Numbered from the stretch's first letter, positions 46,986 through 59,235 are shown. The stretch: 64,000 bases of DNA from Bathymodiolus brooksi (GCA_963680875.1 OY804584.1:90766031-90830030), one strand, 5' to 3'. Notes: a model not told the origin generated them from the sequence alone. Numbers and translations are program-made.

Positions 46986-49054
46986 GAATTTCTTCTTTAT
47001 TTTTTATTTTTTTATTTTAAGTATATTCTAAAATAAATAAAGAAGAAGCGGCCCCAAAAACGACAAGGCCACAATATGTTGTTTTGGAGACATATTAATG
47101 AATATACATTCCTCTCGTTTTGATTATTTTTTAACTCCTTTGGATATCACATTAAGGTGTGTACATTTATAATTTGTTTGTTGACAAAATTTTTATAATC
47201 TCTAACTCTTTCACCTCAAATATATTCAGGATTTATTAATACACACTATTATTATTTATGAAATTGAAAAAATCAGCGAGGTGCATTACTATAGAACATC
47301 AAAAGAGTTCATTGATCTATAAACTTCGAAAATTTCATTCATAAATATTTCAATACACAAATTCTCAGCTGATGATGAATTGGCCTCGTCTAATATGAAT
47401 AAGATTTAAAAGCAAATGCGTGTGAATAAAGTAGAACTCATTTGACATTTACGTTGTATTATATAGTCAAACATGTCTTAAAGGACACCTGTATATAACA
47501 AATCACTGTCTATAAAGGGCAGTTTTATTATCTCCGTTTGATGAAGTGCATAAATGTTGCAACCTGTGCAACTGTTCAGAAATGGCACATTTTCAGATTC
47601 TCTTCAGAGCACTTTATATAATAAATAAACGTCATCTCATAGGCTTGAACAAAAGACGCAAGGCTTGATTTGTGGCCATGTTTTGTCACAGCATTTAATA
47701 TTAATTACAATACCAAGATGCATTATGCAACAAAATCCAAGATCAAATTATATCAATGTAACTGTTCAATGCAACAATCTCAAAGTTTAAATATCAATGT
47801 AAGAAAGATTCAACAAATGTCAGTTCAATGATGCCACAGTTTATGACATCCTTAGGACCACTGTGTATCATTGACACCGGAAATTGTGTACCAGGCAAGC
47901 GGGAGAACAATGACGGATCGCACACACGAGGTAGGAATTTCATAATTTATTCCTGTTTATACTTGTATTATGTTGTCAAGGAGTTATATGCCAATTTGTA
48001 AGAAATGTAGCAATGAATCGCAGCATATATAACCATGCAGAATGTTTTATGCGTCGTTTTAAACTCAAAATAAGTGCATCTGGTACCTGTCAAAACAATC
48101 ATGCGACGCTTTAAATCGACTCGAACGTCATTGTTTGGACGCATATCGCGTATTTTACGGAAAAAGTAGCAACTATTGGTCATTATAACTTAGTGTCAAT
48201 TCCACATTTTTGTAGAAATAGCTTATTCTGGACGATTTTAGTCAAAATATGTTCATTGCGTTGTACAGCGAATTGAGAGCTGAAACCATGTGACAGTACG
48301 GCGGCTTGCAAATATTATGTACAGCGAATTGCCATACGAAAATCCTGAAAACGGGATGTTCAATCTGAGATGTTTCTTTTTTTCTCAGTCTTGTGCATTT
48401 TTTTTGTAAAATTTAGATTTTTCATTGATCACACAACATATACATGCACACGCAAATATGGGAACCCAAGAGTATAGGGGAATAGGGGAGGACATTAGAT
48501 ATAGATGCACCGTGGGGTACACAAGTGCGAATACTGATAATTTAGAATCACCGTGAGATGCACAGGTGATGAGATCAAAAGGTTGTAATGGTTGCATTTA
48601 ATGACTTCCAAACATGAACAAATTAACACCGAGTGCAGCGACTTATGCCACGAATGTCAAGTTCAATATCCTCTATGAAAATCTCCAGTAAAACGGAAAG
48701 TCCATGCTCGTTGCATCCTAAACAGTCCTGTTCAATAGCTATGGATGGCTCCGGCTTAAGAGGTCCGGCTTATCATTCTTCCACTGTAACATCCTAGACA
48801 ACTTTCGACTCCAACATTGTTGTTACACCAAAGCTGAAAAATTGAACAAAACCGCAGTATCTATTGATAAATTATGGGGCGGGAGGGATGGGTTTTGATC
48901 AAACGCCCAATCCTTGGAAATGTCTTCCTCGTGTATCAGAAATCAGAAAGAGACTGTCTAGACGATACGTCACAGATAAGACTACGTCACAGATAAGCAT
49001 GATAAAGGAAAGATTTAAATTGACATTAATCGAAAAAGACATTGGAATTTAAGT
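46986..49054. other. No gene recognised
   Basis: AT-rich. Short frames near 47968-48183 and 48385-48597 have no motifs. A small inverted stretch (TTCTTCTTTATTTTTTAT near 46990 with AAATAAATAAAGAAGAAG near 47031) lies at the LINE truncation point. Confidence 0.45.
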
Positions 49055-49270
49055 TTATGACTGTTAGAGAATACGAAGGGGCAATCAAAAATTGACAATC
49101 CAGGGAACTGGTAACATAATGTACACAAGACGAAGACAAACAAAAAACTCACGACACAATATGTGTCTTACAAACAGAAACATATAACGTAAATAAGACT
49201 TGATCCCTACTACAAACAACTGGAGGTTACGATGAACCGAACATCGTTTTTATGAGGAAATCGTAACGGA
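49055..49270. repeat. Dispersed repeat DR-1, unexpanded copy
   Basis: Contains GACAATCCAGGGAACTGG, CACAAGACGAAGACAAAC, ACACAATATGTGTC, a single unit-like segment (AAATAAGACTTGATCCCTAC, CAAACAACTGGAGG, GAACCGAACATCG) and the right flank. It aligns to 33655-35440 with only one copy of the segment that is repeated 28 times there. Confidence 0.8.
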
Positions 49271-49584
49271 CATCACAACACGGAACAAAGAACGTGAAGA
49301 CACATAATAAGACAACATGGAAAACTAAAAAAGATGAACAACACGTTTTGACTGTATAACCCTCTATCTAGTAAATTGTAAAATTATATGTTTCGTAAAC
49401 AAAAACTGTTAGAACGGAAAATAAAAAGGGATAATTTGATATGGTAAAGCGAATTCTGTGATATTACACATTAATAGATTTTCACAAACTTATGAAAGGA
49501 AAGAATATTGAATGAAAAATAGTAATATTACTCGGAATGAAATATCTAAGGATCTACATTAATTGCTTGTTGGCATTTTTAATA

Positions 49585-52500
49585 TCGACTCAGAGGTGTA
49601 ATGGTTCGTGTGATCGACTCAGAGGTGTAATGGTTCGTGTGATCGACTCAGAGGTGTAATGGTTCGTGTGATCGACTCAGAGGTGTAATGGTTCGTGTGA
49701 TCGACTCAGAGGTGTAATGGTTCGTGTGATCGACTCAGAGGTGTAATGGTTCGTGTGATCGACTCAGAGGTGTAATGGTTCGTGTGATCGACTCAGAGGT
49801 GTAATGGTTCGTGTGATCGACTCAGGGGTGTAATGGTTCGTGTGATCGACTCAGGGGTGTACTGGTTCGTGTGATTGACTCAGAGGTGTAATGGTTCGTG
49901 TGATCGACTCAGAGGTGTAATGGTTCGTGTGATCGACTCAGAGGTGTAATGAATCGTGTGATCGACTCAGAGGTGTAATGGTTCGTGTGATCGACTCAGG
50001 GGTGTAATGGTTCGTGTGATTGACTCAGAGGTGTAATGGTTCGTGTGATCGACTCAGAGGTGTAATGGTTCGTGTGATCGACTCAGAGGTGTAATGATTC
50101 GTGTGATCGACTCAGAGGTGTAATGGTTCGTGTGATCGACTCAGAGGTGTAATGGTTCGTGTGATCGACTCAGAGGTGTAATGGTTCGTGTGATCGACTC
50201 AGGGGTGTAATGGTTCGTGTGATCGACTCAGGGGTGTAATAGTTCGTGTGATCGTCTCAGAGGTGTAATGGTTCGTGTGATCGACTCAGAGGTGTAATGG
50301 TTCGTGTGATCGACTCAGAGGTGTAATGGTTCGTGTGATCGACTCAGAGGTGTAATGGTTCGTGTGATCGACTCAGAGGTGTAATGGTTCGTGTGATCGA
50401 CTCAGAGGTGTAATGGTTCGTGTGATCGACTCAGGGGTGTACTGGTTCGTGTGATTGACTCAGAGGTGTAATGGTTCGTGTGATCGACTCAGAGGTGTAA
50501 TGGTTCGTGTGATCGACTCAGAGGTGTAATGGTTCGTGTGATCGACTCAGAGGTGTAATGGTTCGTGTGATCGACTCAGAGGTGTAATGGTTCGTGTGAT
50601 CGACTCAGAGGTGTAATGGTTCGTGTGATCGACTCAGAGGTGTAATGGTTCGTGTGATCGACTCAGAGGTGTAATGGTTCGTGTGATCGACTCAGAGGTG
50701 TAATGGTTCGTGTGATCGACTCAGAGGTGTAATGGTTCGTGTGATCGACTCAGGGGTGTACTGGTTCGTGTGATTGACTCAGAGGTGTAATGGTTCGTGT
50801 GATCGACTCAGAGGTGTAATGATTCGTGTGATCGACTCAGAGGTGTAATGGTTCGTGTGATCGACTCAGAGGTGTAATGGTTCGTGTGATCGACTCAGAG
50901 GTGTAATGGTTCGTGTGATCGACTCAGGGGTGTAATGGTTCGTGTGATCGACTCAGGGGTGTAATAGTTCGTGTGATCGTCTCAGAGGTGTAATGGTTCG
51001 TGTGATCGACTCAGAGGTGTAATGGTTCGTGTGATCGACTCAGAGGTGTAATGGTTCGTGTGATCGACTCAGGGGTGTAATGGTTCGTGTGATCGACTCA
51101 GAGGTGTAATGGTTCGTGTGATCGACTCAGAGGTGTAATGGTTCGTGTGATCGACTCAGGGGTGTAATGGTTCGTGTGATCGTCTCAGAGGTGTAATGGT
51201 TCGTGTGATCGACTCAGAGGTGTAATGGTTCGTGTGATCGACTCAGGGGTGTAATGGTTCGTGTGATCGACTCAGAGGTGTAATGGTTCGTGTGATCGAC
51301 TCAGAGGTGTAATGGTTCGTGTGATCGACTCAGAGGTGTAATGGTTCGTGTGATCGACTCAGAGGTGTAATGGTTCGTGTGATCGACTCAGAGGTGTAAT
51401 GGTTCGTGTGATCGACTCAGAGGTGTAATGGTTCGTGTGATCAACTCAGAGGTGTAATGGTTCGTGTGATCGACTCAGAGGTGTAATGGTTCGTGTGATC
51501 GACTCAGAGGTGTAATAGTTCGTGTGATCGACTCAGAGGTGTAATGGTTCGTGTGATCGACTCAGAGGTGTAATGGTTCGTGTGATCGACTCAGAGGTGT
51601 AATGGTTCGTGTGATCGACTCAGGGGTGTAATGGTTCGTGTGATCGACTCAAAGGTGTAATGGTTCGTGTGATCGACTCAGAGGTGTAATGGTTCGTGTG
51701 ATCGACTCAGAGGTGTAATGGTTCGTGTGATCGACTCAGAGGTGTAATGGTTCGTGTGATCGACTCAGGGGTGTAATGGTTCGTGTGATCGACTCAGGGG
51801 TGTAATAGTTCGTGTGATCGTCTCAGAGGTGTAATGGTTCGTGTGATCGACTCAGAGGTGTAATGGTTCGTGTGATCGACTCAGAGGTGTAATGGTTCGT
51901 GTGATCGACTCAGGGGTGTAATGGTTCGTGTGATCGACTCAGAGGTGTAATGGTTCGTGTGATCGACTCAGAGGTGTAATGGTTCGTGTGATCGACTCAG
52001 GGGTGTAATGGTTCGTGTGATCGTCTCAGAGGTGTAATGGTTCGTGTGATCGACTCAGGGGTGTAATGGTTCGTGTGATCGACTCAGGGGTGTAATAGTT
52101 CGTGTGATCGTCTCAGAGGTGTAATGGTTCGTGTGATCGACTCAGAGGTGTAATGGTTCGTGTGATCGACTCAGAGGTGTAATGGTTCGTGTGATCGACT
52201 CAGAGGTGTAATGGTTCGTGTGATCGACTCAGAGGTGTAATGGTTCGTGTGATCGACTCAGAGGTGTAATGGTTCGTGTGATCGACTCAGAGGTGTAATG
52301 GTTCGTGTGATCAACTCAGAGGTGTAATGGTTCGTGTGATCGACTCAGAGGTGTAATGGTTCGTGTGATCGACTCAGAGGTGTAATAGTTCGTGTGATCG
52401 ACTCAGAGGTGTAATGGTTCGTGTGATCGACTCAGAGGTGTAATGGTTCGTGTGATCGACTCAGAGGTGTAATGGTTCGTGTGATCGACTCAGGGGTGTA

Positions 52501-53015
52501 ATGGTTCGTGTGATCGACTCAAAGGTGTAATGGTTCGTGTGATCGACTCAGAGGTGTAATGGTTCGTGTGATCGACTCAGAGGTGTAATGGTTCGTGTGA
52601 TCGACTCAGAGGTGTAATGGTTCGTGTGATCGACTCAGAGGTGTAATGGTTCGTGTGATCGACTCAGAGGTGTAATGGTTCGTGTGATCGACTCAGAGGT
52701 GTAATGGTTCGTGTGATCGACTCAGAGGTGTAATGGTTCGTGTGATCGACTCAGAGGTGTAATGGTTCGTGTGATCGACTCAGAGGTGTAATGGTTCGTG
52801 TGATCGACTCAAGAGGTGTAATGGTTCATGTGATCGACTCAGAGGTGTAATGGTTCGTGTGATCGACTCAGGGAGGGTGGTCGATCGTGGGATCGACTAA
52901 GAGGTGTAATGGTTCGTGTGATCGACTCAGGGAGGGTGGTCGATCGTGGGATCGACTCAGAGGTGTAATGGTTCGTGTGATCGACTCAGGGAGGGTGGTC
53001 GATCGTGGGATCCAT
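49585..53015. repeat. 29-bp tandem array, about 113 units, SINE-derived
   Basis: The unit contains GAGGTGTAATGGTTCGTGTG followed by ATCGACTCA. Variants (GAGG/GGGG, TAATGG/TACTGG/TAATAG, ATCGAC/ATTGAC/ATCGTC/ATCAAC) recur at multiples of 29 bp, showing higher-order copies. At the right end three composite units with GGGAGGGTGGTCGATCGTGG occur at 52871, 52930 and 52989 (59-bp spacing). The last runs directly into a SINE-2 body. The unit aligns to the tRNA-like head of SINE-2, so the array looks like an amplified SINE head. Confidence 0.92.
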
Positions 53016-53270
53016 TACCCGGTCGTCAGGTAAAATAAAAAAAATTAAAAGAGTAAATTTGGTATTTGCTGCTTGTCCGCTAAATGCACTTTAATGAGTA
53101 AGAGCAAAGTCTGGGAGGATTGGAATCAAAAATAGTGTCCAAATGGAGCGGCATCTCCTGTGTACTATAATATTGTTTCCCTACAAACTATCACTATAAA
53201 AACACAACTGACCGTATCCATCTAGTACAAATTATACATCAAAATCATTTCATCAAAAAGTGCCATATGT
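53016..53270 (+). mobile_element. SINE-2 body joined to the 29-bp array
   Basis: GGTCGTCAGGT, then GGTATTTGCTGCTTGTCCGC, AGTAAGAGCAAAGTCTGG, GTGTCCAAATGGAGCGGCAT and CACTATAAAAACACAACTG follow the SINE-2 order seen at 63430-63620. The 5' head has been replaced by, or expanded into, the 29-bp array. Confidence 0.85.
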
Positions 53271-55256
53271 TTCCCAAACGTGTCCACTTAACCTTACACA
53301 ACAATCGCTTACTCACTCATACTCCCCTCTCCAAAATATAATTCAGGGTGAAGGACTAGAGGAGGTAGTTTACGAAGACGACGAGAAGTGTGAATTACTA
53401 AATCAATATTTTAGTTTTATTTCTTCTTTGGAAGATGCCAATGTTCCTCTTCCAGATATTGAACATAAGACCAATAATTTTCTGCGAGACATAGTCATTA
53501 CAACAGATGAGATTGTTGATATTATTAAAATTTTAAATCCTAATAAGGCATCGGGACCTGATATAATCAGAACCAAAATGTTAAAATTATGTCCTGAAAA
53601 AATAGCAGTCCCACTTCAAATAATTTTTAATAAATCTCTTTTACAATGTAAATATCCAACCAGCTGGAAGATTGCACATGTGATTGCTATATTTAAAAAA
53701 GGTGATAATTCATTACCGTCTAATTATAGACCTATATCTCTCATAAGTTGTGTTGGAAAATTAATGGAACGTGTTATCTATAAATATGTTTTTAACCATC
53801 TGCAAAGAAACAAGTTAATCTATGAATATCAATCTGGTTTTCTGCCAAATTATTCAACAGTACATCAACTATTAGAAATGCATAACTGCATTCTAAATTC
53901 ACTAGAAAAAAGGAAATTAGCTGTTTTGTTTTCTGTGATTTTTCTAAAGCGTTCGACAAAGTTTGGCATAAACGGTTGTTGCACAAAATTAAATCATACG
54001 GTGTAGATAGCAATTTATTAAATTGGTTCTCTAGTTACCTGCAAGATCGACAACAGAAAGTAGTAATAAATAATTCGTCTTCTTCACTCTGCAATGTTTC
54101 AGCTGGTGTACCTCAAGTCTCAGTACTTGGTCCTCTATTATTTATATTGTATATTAACGATATTGCTGAGAATCTAATCTCTCTTAGCCGACTATTTGTG
54201 GACAACACTTCCTCCAGCTATTCCAATCGTGATGAATTACAGATAAAAACTGTGGTTGATCACGACTTGAAAGAGCTGGATGAATGGTCAAAGAAATGGT
54301 TGATGTCTTTTAACCCGGATAAAACAGAAATTATGTTATTTTCAAATAAGGAAATTCCATAATTAAATTTTACATTTAATGGAAGAACTATTCCAATGAC
54401 AAATTCTCATAAACATTTAGGAGTTACATTTAGCAGCGATGCTAAATGGAATATACATATAGAAAATATATTGTCATGTATTTACAAACACCTGAATGTT
54501 CTTCGAAAGTTAAAATATAAACTTTCTAGGAAAAATCTAGAGAAACTCTATTTAGTTTATATCAGACCAATTTTTGAATATGCTAGTGAAGTATGGGATA
54601 ATTGTGGTGTGGGAAATTCTAATAAACTTGATCAGTTGCAACTTGAGGCTGCTAGAATCGTTACTGGTCTTCCGATATTTGCTAGTTCCATTTTAATTTA
54701 TAAAGAGTTAGGCTGGGAATAATTGACAGAAAGAAGAAAAAGGAGAAAATTACAAATGTTTTATAATATTCAAAATAATAATGCACCCAGGTATCTTTGT
54801 GACTTAATTCCTCCAACGATTCAAAGTACAACCGTTTATCCATTGCGTATTGAAAGTGATATAATAATACCATTTTGTACACTATCGATTACTTGCGACT
54901 CATTTATTCCCTCAACAATACGTCAATGGAATAGCTTAAATCCATCACTTCGAAATGTGGAATCTATTGCGAAATTTAAAACTGAATTAAGAAAACAGAA
55001 AGATATTAGACAAGTTCCTAAACATTACGAAATTGGAACTCGAAAACTTAATATTGCATTAACCCAGCTTCGATGTTTTGCTTCTTTTTTGAATTATGAT
55101 TTGTTCCAAGTAAATATAGTCTCAGATCCATTTTGTCGTTGTGGGGCCAATCGTGAGGACTCGTATCACTTCTTCTTTGATTGTTCCCATTATGCAAATA
55201 TGAGGTATACATTGTTTCACAATCTCAGCTGGCTACCTAATGACTGTGCCAAATGA
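53271..55256 (+). mobile_element. 5'-truncated LINE, reverse-transcriptase part
   Basis: A non-LTR retrotransposon fragment lacking the endonuclease. It begins next to the SINE-2 tail and runs through the RT and a C-terminal zinc-knuckle-like region. It lacks an RNase H and does not end with the SINE-like tail, so it differs from the LINE at 45781. Confidence 0.8.
53341..55256 (+). pseudogene. Reverse transcriptase of a Jockey-like LINE, broken
   Basis: RT motifs in order: NKASGPD, SNYRPISLIS, YQSGFLP, then SKAFDKVWH-like sequence readable only after a 1-nt shift near 53925-53945, AGVPQVSVLGPLLF, LFVDNTS, WLMSFNPDKTE, and a thumb with HLGVTF. The C-terminal part contains RQWNSLNP and a CRCG...H...C cluster near 55130-55195. 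Damage: the frameshift above and stops at 54360-54362 and 54720-54722. Key residues are lost: the FADD-type catalytic site reads FVDN and the PQG motif reads PQV. The copy therefore cannot be active. The family assignment to Jockey-like elements rests on motif order. Confidence 0.85.
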
Positions 55257-55805
55257 ACAACCACACACACCATCACCACGAAACTCTCTCTCTCTCTCTA
55301 ATTCTTTTCTTCGTTCTCTGTTCTTCTTCAATTTACACATATTCATGTAAGAAATATTCATATGCATGCATGCTCTATCAGATAATGTTGTAACTTATTA
55401 TACAGCTATAATTTTAATCCAATCAAAAATACCCATTTAAGACATGTGACCGTACATTATTTTTCCCGTATTGTACAACCGGAAGCCGTATTTTTTACCC
55501 GGTTTTTGTCATATTGTACATTATGTAAGGGAAGTAACTCGGTTTTTTTTCTACTAGTAAATTATTTTTAATCGTAATCTACAATCAAATTAACTTGTTC
55601 GGTATTTAACAGTTTGAGGGAAAAAAGTTGCTTTGAATAATTGTTGATCAGTTATTTTGCTGTTTTTAATTCATTTTAGAGATTACGAGATCTGTATACA
55701 GAACATTTTCCTAACGAAATACCGTTGTTCAGTTGTTCTATTTAGACTGTATAAAAGTTAAGCATAAAATTGTTGTTATAGTGTTGATCATTTCAACTGT
55801 ATAAT
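55257..55805. other. Spacer with CT microsatellite
   Basis: It contains a CACACA tract, a (CT)n tract near 55284-55299 and the mollusc-like motif AAGGGAAGTAACTC near 55526. Repeated CGTATTGTAC-type words near 55478-55500 may belong to the foldback element that follows. Confidence 0.5.
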
Positions 55806-55975
55806 AAATAGGTCATTATACAGTGTTATGTACAATATGGAAATATATTGTACTCGTCCGTATTGTATTGAAAACCCGTATTGGACGAGACGCCGCAATA
55901 CGGGTTTTCAATACAATACCGACTGGTACAATATCTTTCCATATTGTACATAACACTGTACAATAACCTATTATC
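55806..55975. repeat. Imperfect foldback, about 78-bp arms
   Basis: The left arm 55806-55882 (TACAGTGTTATGTACAATAT, TGAAAACCCGTATT) and the right arm 55897-55975 (AATACGGGTTTTCAATACAA, ATATTGTACATAACACTGTA) pair with a few mismatches. The 14-nt loop is GGACGAGACGCCGC. It is probably a MITE or foldback. Confidence 0.85.
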
Positions 55976-56056
55976 ATTGTATATAGGAGAAGATTTCATA
56001 AGTTTGTTTAATTTGTGTCTTATCCTTTTTGCATATTTGCATATTTGCATATGTTT

Positions 56057-56246
56057 CAGGGGCAGATCCAGGATTTAAAGTTATGGGGGGCGCACTTAAC
56101 AAAATTGCGCCGAGCGGAGGGAGGCGCGAAAATTTTGGGGGTATTTCGTGTGAAAAATTGCGATTTTACGCCCCAAAAATCATGTTTTTTCTAATTTTAG
56201 GGGGGGGCGCGCGCCGGGTGCGCCCCTCCCCCTGGATCCGCCCCTG
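56057..56246. mobile_element. GC-rich TIR element A, copy 1
   Basis: A 190-bp element with termini CAGGGGCAGATCCAGG and CCTGGATCCGCCCCTG (one mismatch), a G-rich interior with GCGCCGAGCGGAGGGAGGCG and GGTATTTCGTGTGAAAAA. Many animal genomes contain MITEs with CAGGGGCGGATCCAGG termini. It has no coding capacity. Confidence 0.8.
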
Positions 56247-57576
56247 AAGTGGATACACCAACAACAAAGGTAACCCTATATATGTCATCCTTCCAGGTAT
56301 ATAAAAAAAAACATTGAAAATGTTCCATTCCTTCATTATATTTGTACCACAACTTGTTGAAACAAACATTGTTGGTCCCTTACAGCAAAACGGAGCTGGG
56401 GATATGGTAATGGCGAGCGTCCGTCCATCTGTCTATATTGTAATTGCTTTTGCAATTTAATTTCATATTACATTATATTTAGGTTTTTTTTTTACAGACG
56501 CTTTGGGCTGGGTTCTTCTTCCTTTAACATGAATATGAAATTAACTTCGTATTTTGGTTTAAGAGTAATTCACTCAAATAATTCTGAAAATGTGTAGAAT
56601 GAACTTGTAATGACAGATTTCAATTTATGTGTTTTATTCATTTGAATTAAATTCATGCATAGGTTTCTAACTTAATATTAATTGAAGTAAATTCAAAGAC
56701 GATTCGTATTGTTAGCGTTTTACTAATTTTATTCCTTTTCGGATTTAAAATAAAAATGTAAGCATTTAATGTAATAAATATGCATTTGACGACAAGGAAC
56801 AATAGATGTTTGTTAGATTTTTAGTTTTTAAATATACCAACGTTCTCGGTAAATTGGAGTAAATATAAAGAAAGAAATGTAAAGTTTTCTGGATGAAACA
56901 TGGAATAAATAAGGAGTAAAAAATGTAGGTATATTTTGGCAATCAGAAACAAAATAATCCGCTCTTATACAGCGAAACAAATAACATTAATAAGAATATT
57001 GCTATATTTCTTTTTTACCCCCGTCTAAATATGCAAAAAAAAAATGTACTTATATAAATTTAGTTTTATTTCATCTCAGCTACATATGACCATGGACTAG
57101 ATCTGTCATGTAACAAAGAAAATGGTAATACATGTATACTAAAATACGTCCTTGAGTGAAACCTCGATCTTAAATCGCCTACACTCTTGTTTGTATTTGT
57201 TAATAACTCCGTGTCCTTCAATGTCAGGGAAAGATAATATAATCATATGTACAATCTAGTCCATGGTTTAGGTATCCTGTGATAGTTTTTTTTTTAACTT
57301 ACACAATCTTGTATAATTATTGACATTCGGCCAACAAGACTCGTGCGTACAATAGATTTTAAATCGTTAATTTCCACTAGAAGAACGATATATAGGTCCG
57401 TATTGTTAAAATGACTTTGGTTAAGATTGCGAACAGATTATATTTCGTTTTACTGTACTATAGTCGTTGGTAACACAGGTCACAGTTACTCTTGACATTA
57501 TATCAGTAAAAGAATCCATACAATGGTGAAAAATAGTGTCTTATGTAAAATAAAAAGGTCTCCTAATACACTATTT
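56247..57576. other. AT-rich stretch, no gene recognised
   Basis: No coding, SINE or inverted-repeat signal recognised. ATGGACTAGATC near 57092 and its complement-like CTAGTCCATGG near 57258 form a weak distant inverted pair. Confidence 0.45.
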
Positions 57577-57879
57577 TCTAACCCACTGAGGGCCCGGGTG
57601 GCTCAATGAGTTAGGTAGTTGGATTACCTAGCAACTCATACAAGCCTATCACCAATACGGCGTGGGTTCGCGCCTGGCTTTGTAAATTACAAAAAAGGGT
57701 GCACTCGACTCGCAACCGCAAGTGATAAAGTTTACCAGTTGCTTGGCCATGGTCGGTGGTTCTCTCCAGATACTCCGGCTTCTTCCACCACTAAAACTGG
57801 TCGCCATGATATAGCTGAAATATTGCTGAAAGTGGCGTTAAAACACCAAAAATCAATTAAAATCAATCTAACCCACTGA
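57577..57879 (+). mobile_element. SINE-1 variant with 13-bp target-site duplication
   Basis: Spans 57590-57866 with flanking perfect duplications TCTAACCCACTGA at 57577-57589 and 57867-57879. The head differs from other SINE-1 copies (GGCCCGGGTGGCTCAATGAG, GTGGGTTCGCGCCTGG), but the body and tail (GGTCGCCATGATATAGCTGA, AATATTGCTGAAAGTGGCG) are SINE-1. The 3' terminus is AATCAATTAAAATCAA. Confidence 0.92.
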
Positions 57880-58063
57880 CTGTATGCAGGGGCGGATCCA
57901 GGATTTCAAGTTAGGGGGGGGGGGGCGCACTTAAAAAAATTGCCCCGAGCGGAGGGAGGCACGAAAACTTTTGGGGTATTTCGTGTGAAAAATCACGAAT
58001 TTACGCAAAAAAAACTTATTTTTTCCAATTGCGGAGGGAGGCGCGAAAATTGTTGGGGTATTT

Positions 58064-59176
58064 CTAGTCCGAGATTCCTCTGTCGTTTAACGGCATTGAT
58101 AAAGTTGCTGTAGCCGTTCAACGTCAGAGCGTGCTATATACGGAAACCATCGAATTTGCCTCACCAGCCCTTGGATCGGCACATTTCCACGTTTCGTGGC
58201 TATCGGATTTTATTTTCTATCAGAAACCCTTATATAAATCGCTTCACCAATCATTTTTCTATTCATTCAAAACCATCTTACCCTCAGAAAGTGGTGTTAC
58301 ACTCCATTACAGCACGATTTTGCCTTAGATCCTATTATTCCGCCATTTGACTTCCATTTTCGAATCTACAAACGTGATCTCGCGATACTAACTGAATGAT
58401 AACAGTAACGCATTGCATGATGAGAGCTACTTAATTAAGCGCGCCAAATTATTTGAGCATTATTTGCATACGTAAACAACATTCAAATCACATGGAAGAC
58501 CATACATTTAAGCGTATTCTACAGGACAAACAGTCCATCTATAGATCAAAGCAGAGCAGAAGGAAATAATACAGAATGTGTTGGAAAGAAAGGATTCAAT
58601 GGCAGAGTGTTGCCAATGGGCTTCGGAAAGAGCATGTGTTACGTCCCCCTTTTTTGGACAAGGTACTACATCATTTTTCTTTTTCTTATGGTTATCTGTA
58701 ATTCACTATTGCTGTTAAAATCATTACCAATCAATATAATCAACTGTATTAAATTTTATGTTAATTGTTCTGCCTTAACAGGCGTGTATGATTGGCAATA
58801 CAAATATTTGTTTGTTTGTTTATATGCAAATCATCTCCCATGATACATTGCGGTAATCGTGGTTTTCTCGTAGTCACGTGACAAATGTTTGAAAAAAGGA
58901 AGACAAATGGCGGAATCATAGGATCTAAGGCAAAATCGTGCTGTAATGGAGTGTAGCACCACTTTCTGAGGGTAAGATGGTTATGAATGAATAGAAAAAT
59001 GATTGGTGAAGCGATTTATATAAGGGTTTCTGATAGAAAATAAAATCCGATAGCCACGAAACGTGGAAATGTGCTGACCCAGAGTTGGAGAAGCAAATCC
59101 GCTGTTCACGCTCTGACGTTGAACGGCTACAGCAACTTTATCAATGCCGTTAAACGACAGAGGAATCTCGGACTAG
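58064..59176. mobile_element. Long-TIR element B nested in element A
   Basis: The left arm 58064-58355 and right arm 58898-59176 are inverted and nearly identical; each begins CTAGTCCGAGATTCCTCTGT when read inwards. The element is flanked by GGTATTT on both sides (7 bp, or 8 bp if one G is shared), a target-site duplication within element A. One arm segment differs (around 58134-58185 against 59056-59108). The 540-bp interior has no transposase but includes a helicase-like exon, so the element is non-autonomous. Confidence 0.88.
58545..58662 (+). pseudogene. Captured RecQ-like helicase exon, frameshifted
   Basis: It is preceded by TCTATAG (acceptor-like) and followed by AAG|GTACTA (donor-like). 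The first part reads IKAEQKEIIQNVLERKDSMA and, after a 2-nt slip near 58604, the second reads VLPMGFGKSMCYVPLFW. A KxEQ motif followed 20-25 residues later by a Walker A (GFGKS) is the arrangement at the start of RecQ-family ATP-dependent helicases. Only about 38 codons are present and the frame is broken, so it cannot encode a helicase. Inference: the fragment, with bits of intron, was captured by element B. The family call rests on motifs alone. Confidence 0.55.
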
Positions 59177-59235
59177 GGTATTTCGTGTGAAAAATCACGA
59201 TTTTACAAAAAAAAATCATATTTTTTCCAATTTTA

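Noticed and set aside
49585..53015. CRISPR-like array with 29-bp repeats
   Set aside because: There are no spacers: units are directly adjacent, and the genome is eukaryotic.
56029..56369. Glycine/arginine-rich short frames in both directions
   Set aside because: They are translations of the GC-rich TIR element A.
57092..57268. CATGGACTAGATC and its complement near 57258 as a transposon terminus pair
   Set aside because: The match is short (about 11-13 bp) and has no target duplication or element-like interior.
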